A stretch of 64,000 nt of DNA from Selaginella moellendorffii (GCF_000143415.4 NW_003314274.1:1092040-1156039); one strand, 5' to 3'; counted from the stretch's first letter, positions 11,521 to 23,560 are shown. Program-made: numbers and translations. The notes: generated from the letters alone by a model not told the origin.

Positions 11521-11859
11521 GGCAAGGACTAATGAGTCACAAGGTATTTAAGTGGGGCACCACTCCCCATGAGCTATGAGCACCACAATTAATTTCTCTT
11601 TCAGAAGCAGGAGTTGCTCTTGAGCACTTCCTTGGGCCCTTTTGGCACCACCCAAGTCTATACTTACTCCCACCCAAGGCCCCTAAGCTCCAATTTCAAC
11701 CTTAAGTTAATTTGGAAGCACTATTAGAAAGTTTCTTCAAGATTGATTCTTGGACCTCATTATCGCTACTATACTTTTGGAAACCCTTGCAACCCCCCCT
11801 TGGGAGACACACACTTTGGGCTTTCACCCCATGACCTATATTAATATTTCAATTTCGGA

Positions 11860-12020
11860 CTCAACCTTGGACTCAATCTTGGACTTGATCTCGGATCTGA
11901 TCTTGGATCTCAAACTCGGTTTTGAATTCGATTTCGAACTTGGTCTTGAAGTCGGTGTTAGACTCGATCTCGGACTTGGTCTAAAACTAAATTTTAAAGC
12001 TGATCTCAGACTTGATCTCA
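11860..12020. repeat. degenerate 12-bp tandem repeat
   Basis: About a dozen imperfect copies of a TTGGACTYGATC-like unit (for example CTTGGACTCAATC, CTCGGATCTGATC, CTCGGACTTGGTC). It is open in two frames and would encode an Asp-Leu or Ser-Lys-rich repeat, but nothing else suggests a gene. Confidence 0.8.
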
Positions 12021-12089
12021 TCCGATGAATTCTTTGTCATTTCAGTCATGTTTTCAAGGATCTTTTAGCTTACGACACTTCAGAGAATT

Positions 12090-12395
12090 GATTCCTTACA
12101 AGTAGAAGGTAAGGAAAAAGGATCAAATGACAATTTGAAGGATATACACTTACTTTACAAAATCTCTAACTTGTCTTCAAAGTTATCTCTAAGCTCTTTA
12201 TTACAATTTAGAATCCATGCAAACTTGATCTTTGAATATTCTTCAAAAACTAAACTATATCATCTATAAACTCTCCAATCAATGGCACAGTCACACTTCA
12301 CATTAGTTAAATATGGCAAGACATCAAAAATAGAAGACACTATATAATTATGTTCTACCACCACCAATAAATAACACAGCACTAAAGGTGTCCAA
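12090..12395. repeat. right half of the duplicated block (copy A)
   Basis: Aligns by eye with 23235-23560: shared runs include GATCAAATGA, CCAAAAACTAAA, AACTCTCCAAT and GACACTATATAA/GAACACACTATATAA. With 1-203 it forms a block interrupted by the 12-kb transposon stack. The block lies upstream of a germin-like locus in both copies. Confidence 0.7.
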
Positions 12396-12690
12396 ACTTG
12401 ATGTGGTGGGAATGCCAATCCCAATTCCACTCCCAAATCTGCTACTCCTCACTCCATCACTACTACCATCACCACCACCTCCAGCTTCCCTAGTGATGGA
12501 AGCCTCCAAAGCAGATGTGGTAGGAGTTCTTATTCCAGATTTACCTCTCACTCCACTGCTGTCACCATCATTATCAATGCCACCTCCATCTCCCACACAT
12601 ATAGAAACGTTTGCAGTGGGAGTTCCTATCCCAAATCTTCCCACTCCACCACCACCACCGTCACCTTTAGCCCCTCCACCTTCGACTTAA
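12388..12690. repeat. three imperfect Pro-rich coding-like repeats, function unknown
   Basis: Three units of about 100 bp each start near GATGTGGTRGGA and carry CCACCACC-rich stretches. The plus strand is open as a Pro-rich peptide with repeated VVGMPIP/VGVPIPNLP motifs; the minus strand is open as a Gly-rich peptide with GFGIGTPT-like repeats. No start context, splice signals or known domain settles which, if either, is expressed. Confidence 0.4.
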
Positions 12691-12846
12691 ATGACCTTCA
12701 CCATCACCACCCCAGCTCAAAATGTTGCATTTTCTTTTGTTATGCTGACTGTGTCCAAAATCAAAGTATTTGACTTCTGTTGACGTGTCTTTCAGAGTTT
12801 CCTATTCCTAGAGAGTTTCTCACGCGAGTTTTAGATTCTTTGGCAT

Positions 12847-12868
12847 CCAAAATGGTAGGCTTACTTGG
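12847..12868 (+). promoter_or_regulatory. germin-locus promoter element, copy 1
   Basis: Diverged copy (CCAAAATGGTAGGCTTACTT...) of the 22-bp element shared by all four germin-like copies. It lies about 43 bp before a TATA-like CATAAAAAGG at 12911 and 101 bp before the ATG at 12969. Confidence 0.55.
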
Positions 12869-12968
12869 TATTCTATGGCTAGTTATCTAAGTAGTGGATG
12901 ATTCTCCAAGCATAAAAAGGCCCTCCCATTGAGCGACGCTCAAAAGCTTCATTTAGTTTCAAACGGAA

Positions 12969-13062
12969 ATGGCTATTTCCACAGCTCAAGTCGTGTCTAT
13001 CACCTACTTGCATTCTTTGTTTTATCAGTTGTTTCATCGGATCCAGACAGTGCTTCAAAACA
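12969..13062 (+). pseudogene. germin-like protein fragment (signal peptide only)
   Basis: An ATGGCTATTTCC start leads into sequence matching the germin signal peptide and mature N-terminus (LAFFVLSVVSSDPD, in a frame shifted from the ATG). After about 90 bp the similarity stops and unrelated sequence containing several AACACGG motifs follows to about 13200. Its promoter element and TATA box survive upstream. Clearly a truncated relic of the neighbouring family. Confidence 0.7.
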
Positions 13063-13442
13063 TGCCGTGCACCACAGCATGTTGGCGTGGTGACATGAAC
13101 ATGGCCCCCAGCCGTGTTAACACAGGCCATGTTCATTGACTCGGTCAATGCTCCAAAACACGGCTCCAAACACGGTTGAAACACGGTCTTGAGTTTTTAA
13201 TAAGATCAACAAATTTTCCATCAAATGTAATAGTTACCTATATTTATCTATTTAAAAAACGACCCTTGATTGAAATACTCGCAAAATGCCATATGTAAAC
13301 ATCAAACTAGCAAAACATCCTTTCTAATTTCAGGAAGCAAATCCAGTGGAGAACATTAGTCAATGTTGACTATCTTCGTTGATTTTACCTTGAAGGCTCC
13401 CTTGAAATTTCGCAGACTAGATGTTGATCCAAATTCCTTGTT

Positions 13443-13463
13443 CCAACATGGTGGCTCACTCCG
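13443..13463 (+). promoter_or_regulatory. germin-locus promoter element, copy 2
   Basis: CCAACATGGTGGCTCACTC, 35 bp before a TATAAATA box (13498-13505) and 120 bp before the ATG of the nonsense-mutated germin gene. Confidence 0.65.
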
Positions 13464-13582
13464 AATCATAGCTCAACGTCTGAATTACAGTTCTCAGTAT
13501 AAATATGGTTCTCCTCCACATATCTAGCATTACATTTCAGCAATACATCTACTTAGTCGCAAAAACACTCAAGTTTTTCTCT

Positions 13583-14236
13583 ATGGCTCTCTTCAATTCC
13601 CAAGCTCTTTTGTTAGCTTTGCTTGCATTCTTTGTTTTCTCAGTAGTTTCATCGGACCCAGATCCACTCCAAGACTTTTGTATTGGAGATCCCAGCGTTG
13701 TCCCGGGCATCAATGGATTCCCATGCAAGAACCCATCAACAGTCACAGTAGATGATTTCATCTACAGCGGAATCGTCAACTCCTCTAACACCACAAACAT
13801 CAATCGCTCCGGTGCCATCTTTGGAACAGCACTGAGGTTTCCTGGTCTCAACACTTTGGGTCTCTCCATCGCCAGGCTCGACTTCCTTCCCGGAGGAATC
13901 ATTCCCCCACACACCCATCCCAGAGGCTCGGAGATGGTCTACGTATAAGAAGGGAGCGTCTACGCCGCCATTGTCACCGCGGACAATCGTTTGTTTGCAC
14001 GAGTGATGAACAGAGGCGAAGTTATGGTGATTCCCCGAGGATTGATCCACTGGCAGATGAACGTTGGAAGAACAAATGCGAAGATCATTGCCACTCTCAA
14101 CTCCCAATTTCCTGGAATTCAATTTATTGGATCTTCCTTTTTTGGGTCTCGACCCCAAATCCCAAATGAGGTGCTCGAGAAGACTTTCTTCTTGGACGAG
14201 AACACAGTCAATCATGTCCGATCCAACTTTATGTAA
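13583..14236 (+). pseudogene. germin-like protein, inactivated by one nonsense codon
   Basis: Single-exon, 654 bp, the same length as the intact paralogue at 25049 and colinear throughout. It has a signal peptide (about residues 1-23), the N-terminal cysteine pair and the cupin Mn-binding box HTHPRGSE (His, His, Glu ligands) followed by the second box IPRGLIHW with the fourth ligand. Codon 122 (13946-13948) reads TAA where the paralogue has GAA; after it the frame continues without another break to a C-terminus ending VRSNFM. Truncation falls inside the metal site, so the product should be inactive. Germin-like proteins are secreted apoplastic oligomers, often with superoxide dismutase or oxalate oxidase activity. 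Such a recent lesion might vary between individuals. Confidence 0.9.
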
Positions 14237-14688
14237 AATTTGTTATGTATTCATTTTTTTTTATAAAAGAAAAAATTTCAAGTCTTGAAATCGTAAGAGC
14301 AGGTTGCCCAGCATTTGCTGGCCAATTTCTTGCCAAGACAAAAACTATGAATTTCCTTTCAGAGAAGATCACAGGCAACAAATTTCAGATCGTATAATTT
14401 CTGTTGGAAGCCTCATTCTCTTCGCATATGAGGCTATGAGCCGTACTTCGAGTGATTGTATATCCACAAAGATCAATCATAAACTTTGGAGTAGGCAAAG
14501 ATCATTGTCGAGCTACTTTCACATGATCATGGGTTTAAATCATAGACTTTTCTTTGTATTAAGACTTTCAGCTCATTAAACTCCTCGATTCAAAACAAAA
14601 TCAAACACTTTAGCGTCATTACTTCACTTTCACCAAGTTTGACTGCAGGCTTTTAGCACAACCAAGTTATTGATTAAAATTCTTTTGT

Positions 14689-14710
14689 CCAACATGGTTG
14701 GCTGACTCGG
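14689..14710 (+). promoter_or_regulatory. germin-locus promoter element, copy 3
   Basis: CCAACATGGTTGGCTGACT..., 60 bp before a TATAAAA box (14770-14776), upstream of the C-terminal germin relic. Confidence 0.65.
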
Positions 14711-14786
14711 CGTCCAAAATCGTGTTTCACGTTAGCCATCCACGAAAAAAAATCAGCAAAGTTTCCAGTTATAAAAGCTGGAGTGC

Positions 14787-14972
14787 TTGGACAGCCAGAG
14801 CATTCAGCTTTTATTCAGCCAAGCACACGCATTTCACGTGTGTTTGGATGAATGGATGAAATTCAGTTTATTCCAGCGTCCATGTTCGGTTCCGGTCCCG
14901 GCTGAGGTGCTCAAGAAGACCTTTATTTTGGATGAGAGGACCATCGAGCAAGTGCGATCCAAGTTCATTTGA
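14787..14972 (+). pseudogene. germin-like protein relic (C-terminal end only)
   Basis: Behind an intact promoter element and TATA box, a 5'-UTR-like segment is joined directly to the last 40 or so codons of the family: IQFIPASMFG in one frame, then EVLKKTFILDERTIEQVRSKFI after a one-base shift. The whole cupin core is deleted. This is the third of four family members in the cluster. Confidence 0.8.
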
Positions 14973-15083
14973 ATTTATTTAATATCTTCAAACTTAAAAT
15001 GAAATTTAATTATTGAGCTTCCAGACCGTAAATCGTTGAGCAGAACTTGGTTGATTCGTCACAGAAGAAGCTTTTGGGTGGAT

Positions 15084-15935
15084 TCATTTCCGGAAGTAGA
15101 GGGATGTGAGCAGGGTGCTCTGCTCGACATTGGACATGCGAGCATACAGGACCTGCTCGTTGACTTGGAGAAGATTAATGAGGTGAATGCACACCATGAT
15201 TCCATCTCCAACAAGCTCGGAGCTTGTGTCGCCGAACTCGATCTGAAGCAGGATGTTATGTGCACCAATGTCGTTACTCACGTTGTCCGGATCTCGCCAT
15301 GTCCCCGAGACGCCCACCTCGGTCACCGCCTTAAAAGCAAAACGCAGATCAAGTCGAGCTTAAAACATTCATAGACTAACCTGGAAGAAGTTGAAAGCGT
15401 ATGCTTTCTTCTGTGGAACTGTGAGAGAAAGAAGCTCTCTTTGATCTCTGTCAAGGTTCACGCTGCTCTCTGCGTCTCCAAACAGCAGAGCCCACACCAT
15501 ATCCTTTGCATTTTCGAGCAGCATCTTCCCGGATTCCGTTCTGTGTTCATCTGAGATAGCGGCAAGGCCTTGGCCTGGCGCATCTTTGGTAAGATACCCT
15601 TGCTTTACCAAAATATTCCTCTGGCACTTCGGCCATTTTTCCTTGACCCATCCCATCAGCACTTCCTCACTGATGCCCCCGCTCTGCTTGAGCCGCGAGA
15701 TTATGTCCGACTGTGCATCTCCCACGATCTTAGAGACCTTCTCATTCGATGCCTTACTGATTTGGCTATCCCTGTGCTTCAAAATGCTGATCCTGTCGCT
15801 TGCATTTTTGACACCGATGCTTTTGAGCAGATCATGGTTGAAGTCCGGGATGTGCTCCCCATTTAGCTCATTCTCATGGAACAGAATGGCATGTTTCTCC
15901 ATGCTACATGGAGTTAACCAGCTCTTCCAATCCAT
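15084..15935 (-). CDS. SAM-domain protein, two exons, function unknown
   Basis: Exon 1 is 15935-15381 and exon 2 is 15329-15084, joined in frame across a 49-nt GT-AG intron; the product is about 266 aa. Residues 2-50 look like a sterile alpha motif (WLTPCSMEKHAILFHENEL...HIPDFNHDLLKSIGV...DRISILK), a helical protein- or RNA-binding module. Residues 51-110 are charged and helical; the C-terminal half (VTEVGVSGTWRDPDN..., LLQIEFGDTSSELVGDGIM) is unfamiliar and predicted mixed alpha/beta. The start is the first Met, four residues ahead of the SAM domain; more 5' exons are possible. I do not recognise the family beyond the SAM domain, so no function is assigned. Confidence 0.6.
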
Positions 15936-16326
15936 CTTGCGACTTTGTGACTCTCCTAATGAGCAATCCGTAAGTGCAGTAATGCTTTAAAAAGATAGAA
16001 CTGACTTAAGCTGTGGGCCAAAGTTACTTGCACTATATTGAATTATTATAATTTAAATAAAATTTATTGTTTTCTACTTGTGAGTGCTCAGAATATGGAA
16101 ATAAATATATAAAAACAAATAGATTAAATTCAATACTAAAATGCTATGATGCTAACTTGTGATTGTTACATTGAATTATCATATTTTATATAAAAATTAT
16201 TACTTTCCACTTATGAGTGCTTGGGACATGGGAATAAGTATATAAAAATGGATGGACCAAATTCAGTTTTAAATGGATGGTCCATGTGCTATAATGCTAT
16301 AATTAATGTATTACCTAAGTAGGCTA

Positions 16327-16787
<461 letters not shown>

Positions 16788-16797
<10 letters not shown>

Positions 16798-16966
16798 AGG
16801 GCCAAGTGTACGGCTACGATGCCGTATACTAATATTAGCGTAGTGGGATTTTGGTAGCTGTCGGATTGGTTTCAATCCGGACCACTAGCTCCTGTATATA
16901 AGTTAGGGTTTTTGGGCTAATTGATATGCACATTTCTATATTCCTTTTCCATATTCCAAGCCCTCA
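16788..16966 (+). repeat. 5' LTR of the second Gypsy element
   Basis: From AGGGCCAAGTGTACGGC to CCCTCA it matches 21626-21792. The terminal TGTG seen in the right LTR has been absorbed into the TA repeat. A TATATAAG box lies at about 16896. Confidence 0.85.
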
Positions 16967-17198
16967 CATTGGTGGAGGTGAGGGGCACTTTTGATTGTCC
17001 CTGAGGAGTGCTTGAATTTGGGATTTTGGTTTAGATCTAGCTTTTGCATTGTCTAGATCTAGCTTTTTCCATTTCCTTTCTTTTGTTCTTCCTTTTCAGG
17101 ATTTTGGTTTAGATCTGGCTTTTTGCATTGTCTAGATCTCCCATTTCCTTCTCGTTTTTTGTCGTTTCTCTTCTTTTGCTCTTTCTTCGTCCGTCTTC

Positions 17199-18120
17199 AT
17201 GGCAGATCAGCAATTTCCTCCTTTGACTCTAGAGCAGCAGTTGGTCCAATTGCTTGATGCTATGCGCTTGCAATTGAACAACTAAACTCAATTGATGGCG
17301 GCATTCACGGCACGTGGTCCAACTCCTCTTGCTCTTGGTGCCAATCCTCGCGTTCGGCCAGAGTTCTTTCGTGGGAATCCTGAGGATGATGTGTACCATT
17401 GGTTCAATCACTTCACGGTGATCACCACATATCATTTTTGGGATGATGCTCGACGTTTACGTGAGTTTCCCACGTGTCTCCAAGGGACGACATTGCAGTG
17501 GTACAATGGATTGAGTGCGGCCACTCGTGAGGATTGGAGTGTTCTTTCGGACGTCTTCAAACGCGCCTTCAGACATGCCGACGATTGTGACGATGCCTTC
17601 CAACATTTGCATCGTCTTCGCCAAGGGCCATCTGAGTCGGTGATGCAATTTGGCGTTTGTTTCCGAAGTCTTTTGCTTCGTGCGAAGCCTAATATGTCGG
17701 AGCAGATAAAGCTAGGAATGTTATGGCCAGCACTTCGTCAAGATCTTGTCGGCCTTGTGCATGCACTTGCTCCTGCCACCCTTGATGATGCTCTTCGCTT
17801 GGCACAACGTTATGAGACGTCGCCTCTTCCACTTCTCGTTGCACGTCCTTCCCCTCCACTTCCTATGAGTGATGGTCTTATTCCAATGGAGGTTGATGCT
17901 ACTGCTACTTGAGTCCAAGGACAAAGGCGAGGACGTGGTCGTGGCCGTGATGTTCGTTGCTGGGCGTGTGATGAAGTTGGTCATACTTATCGGCGTTGTT
18001 GGCGCTTTCCGGATTGGTGACCTCCATTTCCTAGGTGGAGACCTTGGCTTCAACAACGTCCCATTGGTGTTGCTGTAGTGGAAGGTTTGGACACCGAGAT
18101 GCATCCGGGAAATGAGGAGT
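17199..18120 (+). pseudogene. gag and nucleocapsid region of the second Gypsy element
   Basis: The frame starts with MADQQFPPLTLEQQL at 17199, meets a TAA at about 17283 and continues as a retrotransposon gag domain (PEFFRGNPEDDVYHWF, LQWYNGLSAAT, LRQGPSESVMQF). A further stop near 17911 precedes an Arg/Gly-rich stretch and a CWACDEVGHTYRRC zinc knuckle (about 17965-18005). Function: capsid and RNA packaging. The copy is inactive. Confidence 0.8.
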
Positions 18121-18121
18121 C

Positions 18122-21100
18122 GTGCGAGTAACAGAGGGACCTTGCGTGAATAAGTCAATGACCCCTCCATCTTTCTTTCGGGAGTATCATCAAGGGGTTC
18201 ACTCGGCACCAGTTCATCCAGTGTTTACTTTCCAAGCTCATCTTTATAACAAGAGGTCTTCTATTATTCTCTCCATGTTGGTTGATATAGGTTCGAGTTT
18301 ATCTTCTATTGCTCGACCTGTTGCCACACGTTGTCGTCTACACTTGCGTTGTGCGGCGAAACCAATTTTCATTCTTTATGGCAACGGCCGTACACATGCA
18401 TGTGCATGGGATGAGGCAGACCTGGTTGTGCGTGTGGGCGATTTTGAGTTTGAGTTGCAGTCGTTGCGGGTGGTGCCGAGTCAAGCTTTGACCTCANNNN
18501 NNNNNNNNNNNNNNNNNNNNNNNNNNNNNNNNNNNNNNNNNNNNNNNNNNNNNNNNNNNNNNNNNNNNNNNNNNNNNNNNNNNNNNNNNNNNNNNNNNNN
18601 NNNNNNNNNNNNNNNNNNNNNNNNNNNNNNNNNNNNNNNNNNNNNNNNNNNNNNNNNNNNNNNNNNNNNNNNNNNNNNNNNNNNNNNNNNNNNNNNNNNN
18701 NNNNNNNNNNNNNNNNNNNNNNNNNNNCAGTTGACCGGCTCATGACAGAGTATTCTGATCTCTTTGACTATGACCTATCGTCTAGAGCCAAGATTGCTAC
18801 ATGTCATCCGATTCCAACTGGAGATGCTTGTCAATTCAAAGTTCATGTTCATCGTCGGTCACCAAAGGAGATCAAGATTTTACGTGCAAATGTCAAGGAG
18901 ATGTTAGAGAAGGGTGTTATTCAGAAGTCGTGAAGTCCTTGGGCATGTGAACCTCATCTTGTGACGAAGCCTGATGGGAATATTCGTTTCTGCATTGACT
19001 ATCGTCCGTTAAACAACATAACGATCCCGGATGTGTACCCTCTTCCTCACACTGTTGATCTCTTAGATCATCTGGGGTGAAGTCGTTGGTTCACCAAGCT
19101 AGATCTTGCTTCTGGGTACTGGCAAGTACCGATGGCCGAAGAAGATATTCCTAAGACTACTTTTCGTACACCATTTGGTTTGTATGAGTTCTTGGTGATG
19201 CCATTTGGTTTGAACAATGCTCCAGCAACTTTTCAATGGATGATGGACAAAGTTCTTTGCAATATGCCGGAGGTGACTGCTAACTTCATTGATGATGTCT
19301 TGATCCACTCGGAGGGGATGTGGGAGGAGCATGTTCGTGATGTTTGTAAAGTGTTGAATCGGTTATGCGATGTTGGTTTAAAGCTGAAGCGGTCGAAGTG
19401 CGTGTTTAGATCCAAGGACACAACTTATCTTGGGTACCGTATTTCTTGTGATGGTTTGCAAGTTGATCCTGACAAACTTATGGCTGTTCTAAATTTCCCT
19501 ACTCCAAAGTGTGTGAATGATGTGCAGCACTTCTTGGGCAAGGTGCAGTATCTCGGGCATTTTGTGGATCATCTTTCTGATCACACCGCACCATTGCGAG
19601 CGTTGCTGAAGTCATCAACATCATCTTTCATCTGGTCTCCGGATTGTGAGGGGGCGTTCGGGGATCTCAAAAAGTTATTGACAACTCCTCCAGTTTTGGC
19701 ATATCCTGACTACACTCGACTTTTTATTTTGCGCATGGATGCTTCTGACATTGGTCTTGGAGGTGTGTTAATGCAAGAGAGCTCGAGTGTGCCTAGTCAG
19801 CGCCATCCCATTGCATATATAAGCCATACATTACAACCAGCGGAGATGAACTACTCCACGACAGAGAAGGAGTGTTTAGCAGCAGTTTGGGGTTTCGAGA
19901 AACTTCATGCATATCTACATGGTTCTCGGACGTTACTTGAAGGTGACCATGCTGCTGTTACTTCATTATTAAAGCAGAAGAACCTGGTTGGTCGTACTGC
20001 TCGGTGGGTTTTGAAGCTTTAGATATATGATTTTGATGTTGTTCACCTCCTAGGGAGTTCTATGGCTGATGTTGATGCCCTTTCTCGAGCTCCTCTTCCT
20101 TCTCCATTCTCTTCTCATGTTTCTAACGAGCTTGTCGTTCTAGCATCTGTGGATTTTCTAGATGAGGATTCTGTGCCGTCGGCAGTTGCTGTACTTGACG
20201 TTCAGTGTCCACAAGGTACAGAGCAAGATCTACCTTCGCTTGATGAGGTTCACGAGGCTCAAAAGATTGAGCCACAGATTTGGAGGCTTCGAGATGGGTT
20301 TGAGAATCCTGCATCACTTGCTGATGACTTGCCTTTCCGGTATTTACATTCTCAATATCGTCTTGAATGTGGCCTTCTTTATTTTGTGGGGACAGATCCT
20401 GATAATCATTTACGGCTGGTGGTGCCTTCTATCTTTATTCCGCGGTTTCTCCATGCCTACCATGATTCTCCTGTTCTAGGTGGGCATATGGGACATCGTT
20501 ATGTAATCAAGAAGCTACGTAGGTCTTTCTATTGGCCGGAGATGCGATGTGATATTATCCGGTATGTGCGTAGCTGCGTTTGGTGCCAAGCTCATAATAC
20601 TCCCCTTCGGGCTACGGAAGGACGGTTGGAGTCAATTGCAGTTTCCCGTCCGTTTGAGTTGGTGGCGTTTGATCTTATGGGACTGTTTCCACGGTCAACT
20701 ATTGGCAATGAGTATGTTATTATTGCTTCTGATTATTTGACTCGTTGGGTGGAAGTTGGTGCTCTTGCTAGCACCTCTACAATTGCTGTTGGATACTTCC
20801 TCCTTAATCGAGTGGTGTTCCAGCATTCTTGTCCAGAGCGGATTTTTTCGGATAATGGTCCCACATTTATGGCTGAGGCACTTCATGTTTTGACATCTCG
20901 GCTAGGGATACGCCACACTTTCACTAGTGCTATCATCCATAATCAGACAGTCTGGTGGAATGGCTCGTTCGGACATTCAAGGGGATGATTGCGAAGTATG
21001 TGAACTTTCAGCATTTGGATTGGGATGGTTATTTGCCATCTCTTCGGTATGCATATGTCACTGGGGTGTAGAGTTCTATTGGTGCTTCACCATATAAACT

Positions 21101-21587
21101 CCTATATGGTCATGATCCAATATTACCAACGGAGCTGGGTTTACCTTCGCGATTGCCACGAGCTGCGGATGCTAAGTCATGGGATCAATATTTGACAAGC
21201 ATTCTTCCACTTGTCCGAGCAGAGTCTGCCGAACACTTAGGCCGCGTATAAGTGGGACAACAATGGCGCTACAACTCCCATCATCGTCCACCGGCGGAGT
21301 ACAAAATGGATGATTTGGTGTTAGTCTGTTTTCCCCATCTTACGGTACGTGGTTTATCTAAGGGGCTCCTTGCACAGTGGAAAGGACCGTATCGAGTGTT
21401 GTGGCAAGTTGGACCACAAGTTTATGAGGTTCGGCATGATATCCAGCAGGCCGATCCTCCAGAGATTGTGCATGTACAGCGGTTGAAACGCTTCATACAA
21501 AGGGATCAGGAGCAGTTAATACCATCTACAAATCCGCCGATGCTTCCTCCTCCTCCAGATCCCGGCCCGTCTACAAGAGAACCCTGA
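18122..21587 (+). pseudogene. pol of the second Gypsy element
   Basis: In order: an aspartic protease remnant (VDIGSS in place of the usual D-S/T-G), an assembly gap, RT (LVTKPDGNIRFCIDY, KLDLASGYWQVP, catalytic FIDDVLIHS), RNase H (RMDASDIGLGGVL), integrase zinc-finger and core (CVWCQAHN, FDLMG, FSDNGP), then a GPYRV module near 21390. Stops at about 18931, 19078, 20020 and 21070, and a one-base shift just before the third integrase acidic residue, show it is dead. No chromodomain follows the GPY/F module. Confidence 0.8.
18497..18727. other. assembly gap (231 N)
   Basis: Unresolved bases inside the protease-RT linker of the second Gypsy element. Confidence 1.
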
Positions 21588-21619
21588 TGGTCTTCCATTA
21601 TTCTGAGAGGAGGGGATGA

Positions 21620-21788
21620 TGTGAGGGCCAAGTGTATGGCTACGATGCCGTATACTAATATTAGCATAGTGGGATTTTGGTAGCCGTTAGATTGGTTTCA
21701 ATCCGGACCACTCGCTCGTATATATAAGCTAGGGTTTTTAGGCTAATTGATATGCATATTTCTGTATTCCCTTTCCATATTCCAAGCA

Positions 21789-21792
<4 letters not shown>
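21620..21792 (+). repeat. 3' LTR of the second Gypsy element
   Basis: 173 bp, TGTGAGGGCCAAGTG to AAGCACTCA; compare 16788-16966. It is preceded by the polypurine tract. Confidence 0.9.

Positions 21793-21856
<64 letters not shown>
21793..21856. repeat. (TA)n microsatellite, right flank
   Basis: Continuation of the TA repeat interrupted by the Gypsy element. Confidence 0.95.
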
Positions 21857-21862
<6 letters not shown>

Positions 21863-22972
21863 CATAGATATAAAAGATGAAAAAGTGATGATTATAAGTT
21901 AGGTGGAACATTTAAAGATCCTACTAAGCAATTATAAATTGCTATAAGAACTTAAACTCCCACATAATCACCAATATAGTTACTAACAATTATGATAGAA
22001 ATAAAATCTAAAGTTATAGTATAAATATCAATTGACTATAAACTCTTGATGACCCAATTAGAATTACATATGTAACTACTAAATGCTTAAACCAAATCTG
22101 AACCAAAGTAAAGGACTTTTAGAGCTGTTAAAGTCTACAAAACACCACTGTAACAAATAATTTACCCACTAACCATCTATTAAGACCATTGTTAATTCAA
22201 ACTCATGACCATTAACAAAATTTATCTATATATCTTCCATTTGGTTAAGATTTGAGCTTTGTGTTAATTTGAAATTCTAACTTTTGTTCTCATCTAGCAC
22301 AATACATGGGCACTTCATTCATCTTACATATCAATTCTGTCCCCTTCTTGAAGGAAAAAAGTTTTGAAACACATTACAATTATCCTCATTTTGCTATTTA
22401 TATTTAGCCTCACTTTACTATTGTATTCATTTAACCTTATTAAGTTGAGGTTAAATGTTTTATTTAAACTCATTATGTTCAACCTTACTTTACAATCTAT
22501 GTTATTTATTCTCATTCCACTACCATATCCACTCATCTTTACTTTATTGTTAGGGCTAAATTTCTATCCATCCATCCCCTTTATGCCCTCTTTCGAAAAA
22601 AGTTTAAGAGTAAAAAAAAAAAGTGGATAAAGAAAAAAAAAGAAAAAGTGAATAAAGAAGGATTAAAAAAGGAATTTTCAATAACTGTAAAAATGGATAT
22701 AGAGAAGTAAAAAGAAGATATATATTTAAAGCTTAGATAATAATGGATATGTTATTATAAAATACTCTAGCTACCATAAGATAAATAAGACATTCACAAC
22801 ACTCAACTTTCTCAACATATAACTTAACACTTCATACAAGAAAATATATAGAAAAATTCATACTTTCAAAAGAACATAAACTCCACAACAACAATAGTAA
22901 AATAAAGTCTTTTAACAGCATTTACAATAAAAAATGCCCACTTAACCCAAAACTTTAGCAGAAATGATTTAA
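21857..22972. other. AT-rich intergenic DNA
   Basis: Low-complexity, strongly AT-rich sequence with short T-rich frames only. I see no gene, repeat unit or RNA here. Confidence 0.7.
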
Positions 22973-23560
22973 CCCTTAGAACAAAGGATATTCAATATCA
23001 AAATTAATCAAATACTCCACAACAAAATAAAAATAAAATTCTCAACTTCACATATGTTCAATATCTGAATTATTATGAGGAGGATAAAAACACTCAACTC
23101 AAATACTGAATTGAGAATGAGAATTATAAAAGTTACAATAATCAATGTGTTAGAAGAAGGAAATGTTGTAGATAAAGAAGAATACAAAGAATATAAGAAG
23201 GTGGGGAAATAACAAAAAGTTTGGAAAAAGCAAAGGTAAAAAGAAAAGATCAAATGATAATTTAAAAGATTGACATATATTTTGCAAAATATTTAACTTA
23301 TCTTCAAATATATCTCTATAATAATCAATCTCCTTGTCACAATTCAAAATTCACTCAATTTTTTACACATTATTTTCTCATAAACTCAACCTTTTGAACA
23401 TTCTCCAAAAACTAAATTGCATCATTTATAACTCTCCAATTAATAGTAAAGTCATATTTCGACATGGCAAGACAATAAAAATAGAACACACTATATAACC
23501 ATATTTTATGGTAATCATGCCTCACCAAAATCTTAATCTAACAAAGCAGCATTAATAGCC
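22973..23560. repeat. duplicated block, copy B (uninterrupted)
   Basis: Matches 1-203 and 12090-12395 of copy A in the same order and orientation, without the transposon stack. Like copy A it lies upstream of a germin-like gene, which suggests one duplication of a repeat-plus-gene segment. Confidence 0.7.

Larger units (their letters stand above)
234..11759 (-). mobile_element. old degenerate Ty3/Gypsy LTR retrotransposon (outer element)
   Basis: Two related LTRs (234-1774 and 5849-11759, both enlarged by later insertions) flank minus-strand gag and pol remnants. The 5' LTR is the right-hand one, because a primer-binding site lies against it at 5833-5845. A purine-rich tract (CTTAGGGGGGATAG on the minus strand) abuts the left LTR near 1775-1788. 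The LTRs begin TG and end CA. The RNase H and integrase regions are absent: the RT thumb runs almost directly into the 3' LTR, so the element could not move on its own. I could not find a matching target-site duplication, which fits its age. Confidence 0.8.
5849..11759 (-). repeat. right (5') LTR of the outer Gypsy element, split by a chromovirus
   Basis: Bases 5849-6303 and 11521-11759 together correspond to the left LTR. The sequence either side of the insertion joins as GGAAGGGCAAGGACTAATGA, which matches AAAAAGGGCAAGGATTAATG near 1520 in the left LTR. This is direct empty-site evidence for the inserted 5.2-kb element. Confidence 0.8.

Noticed and set aside
11836-12028. Asp-Leu or Ser-Lys-rich repeat protein
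   Set aside because: Both strands are open only because of a 12-bp tandem repeat; there is no gene context.
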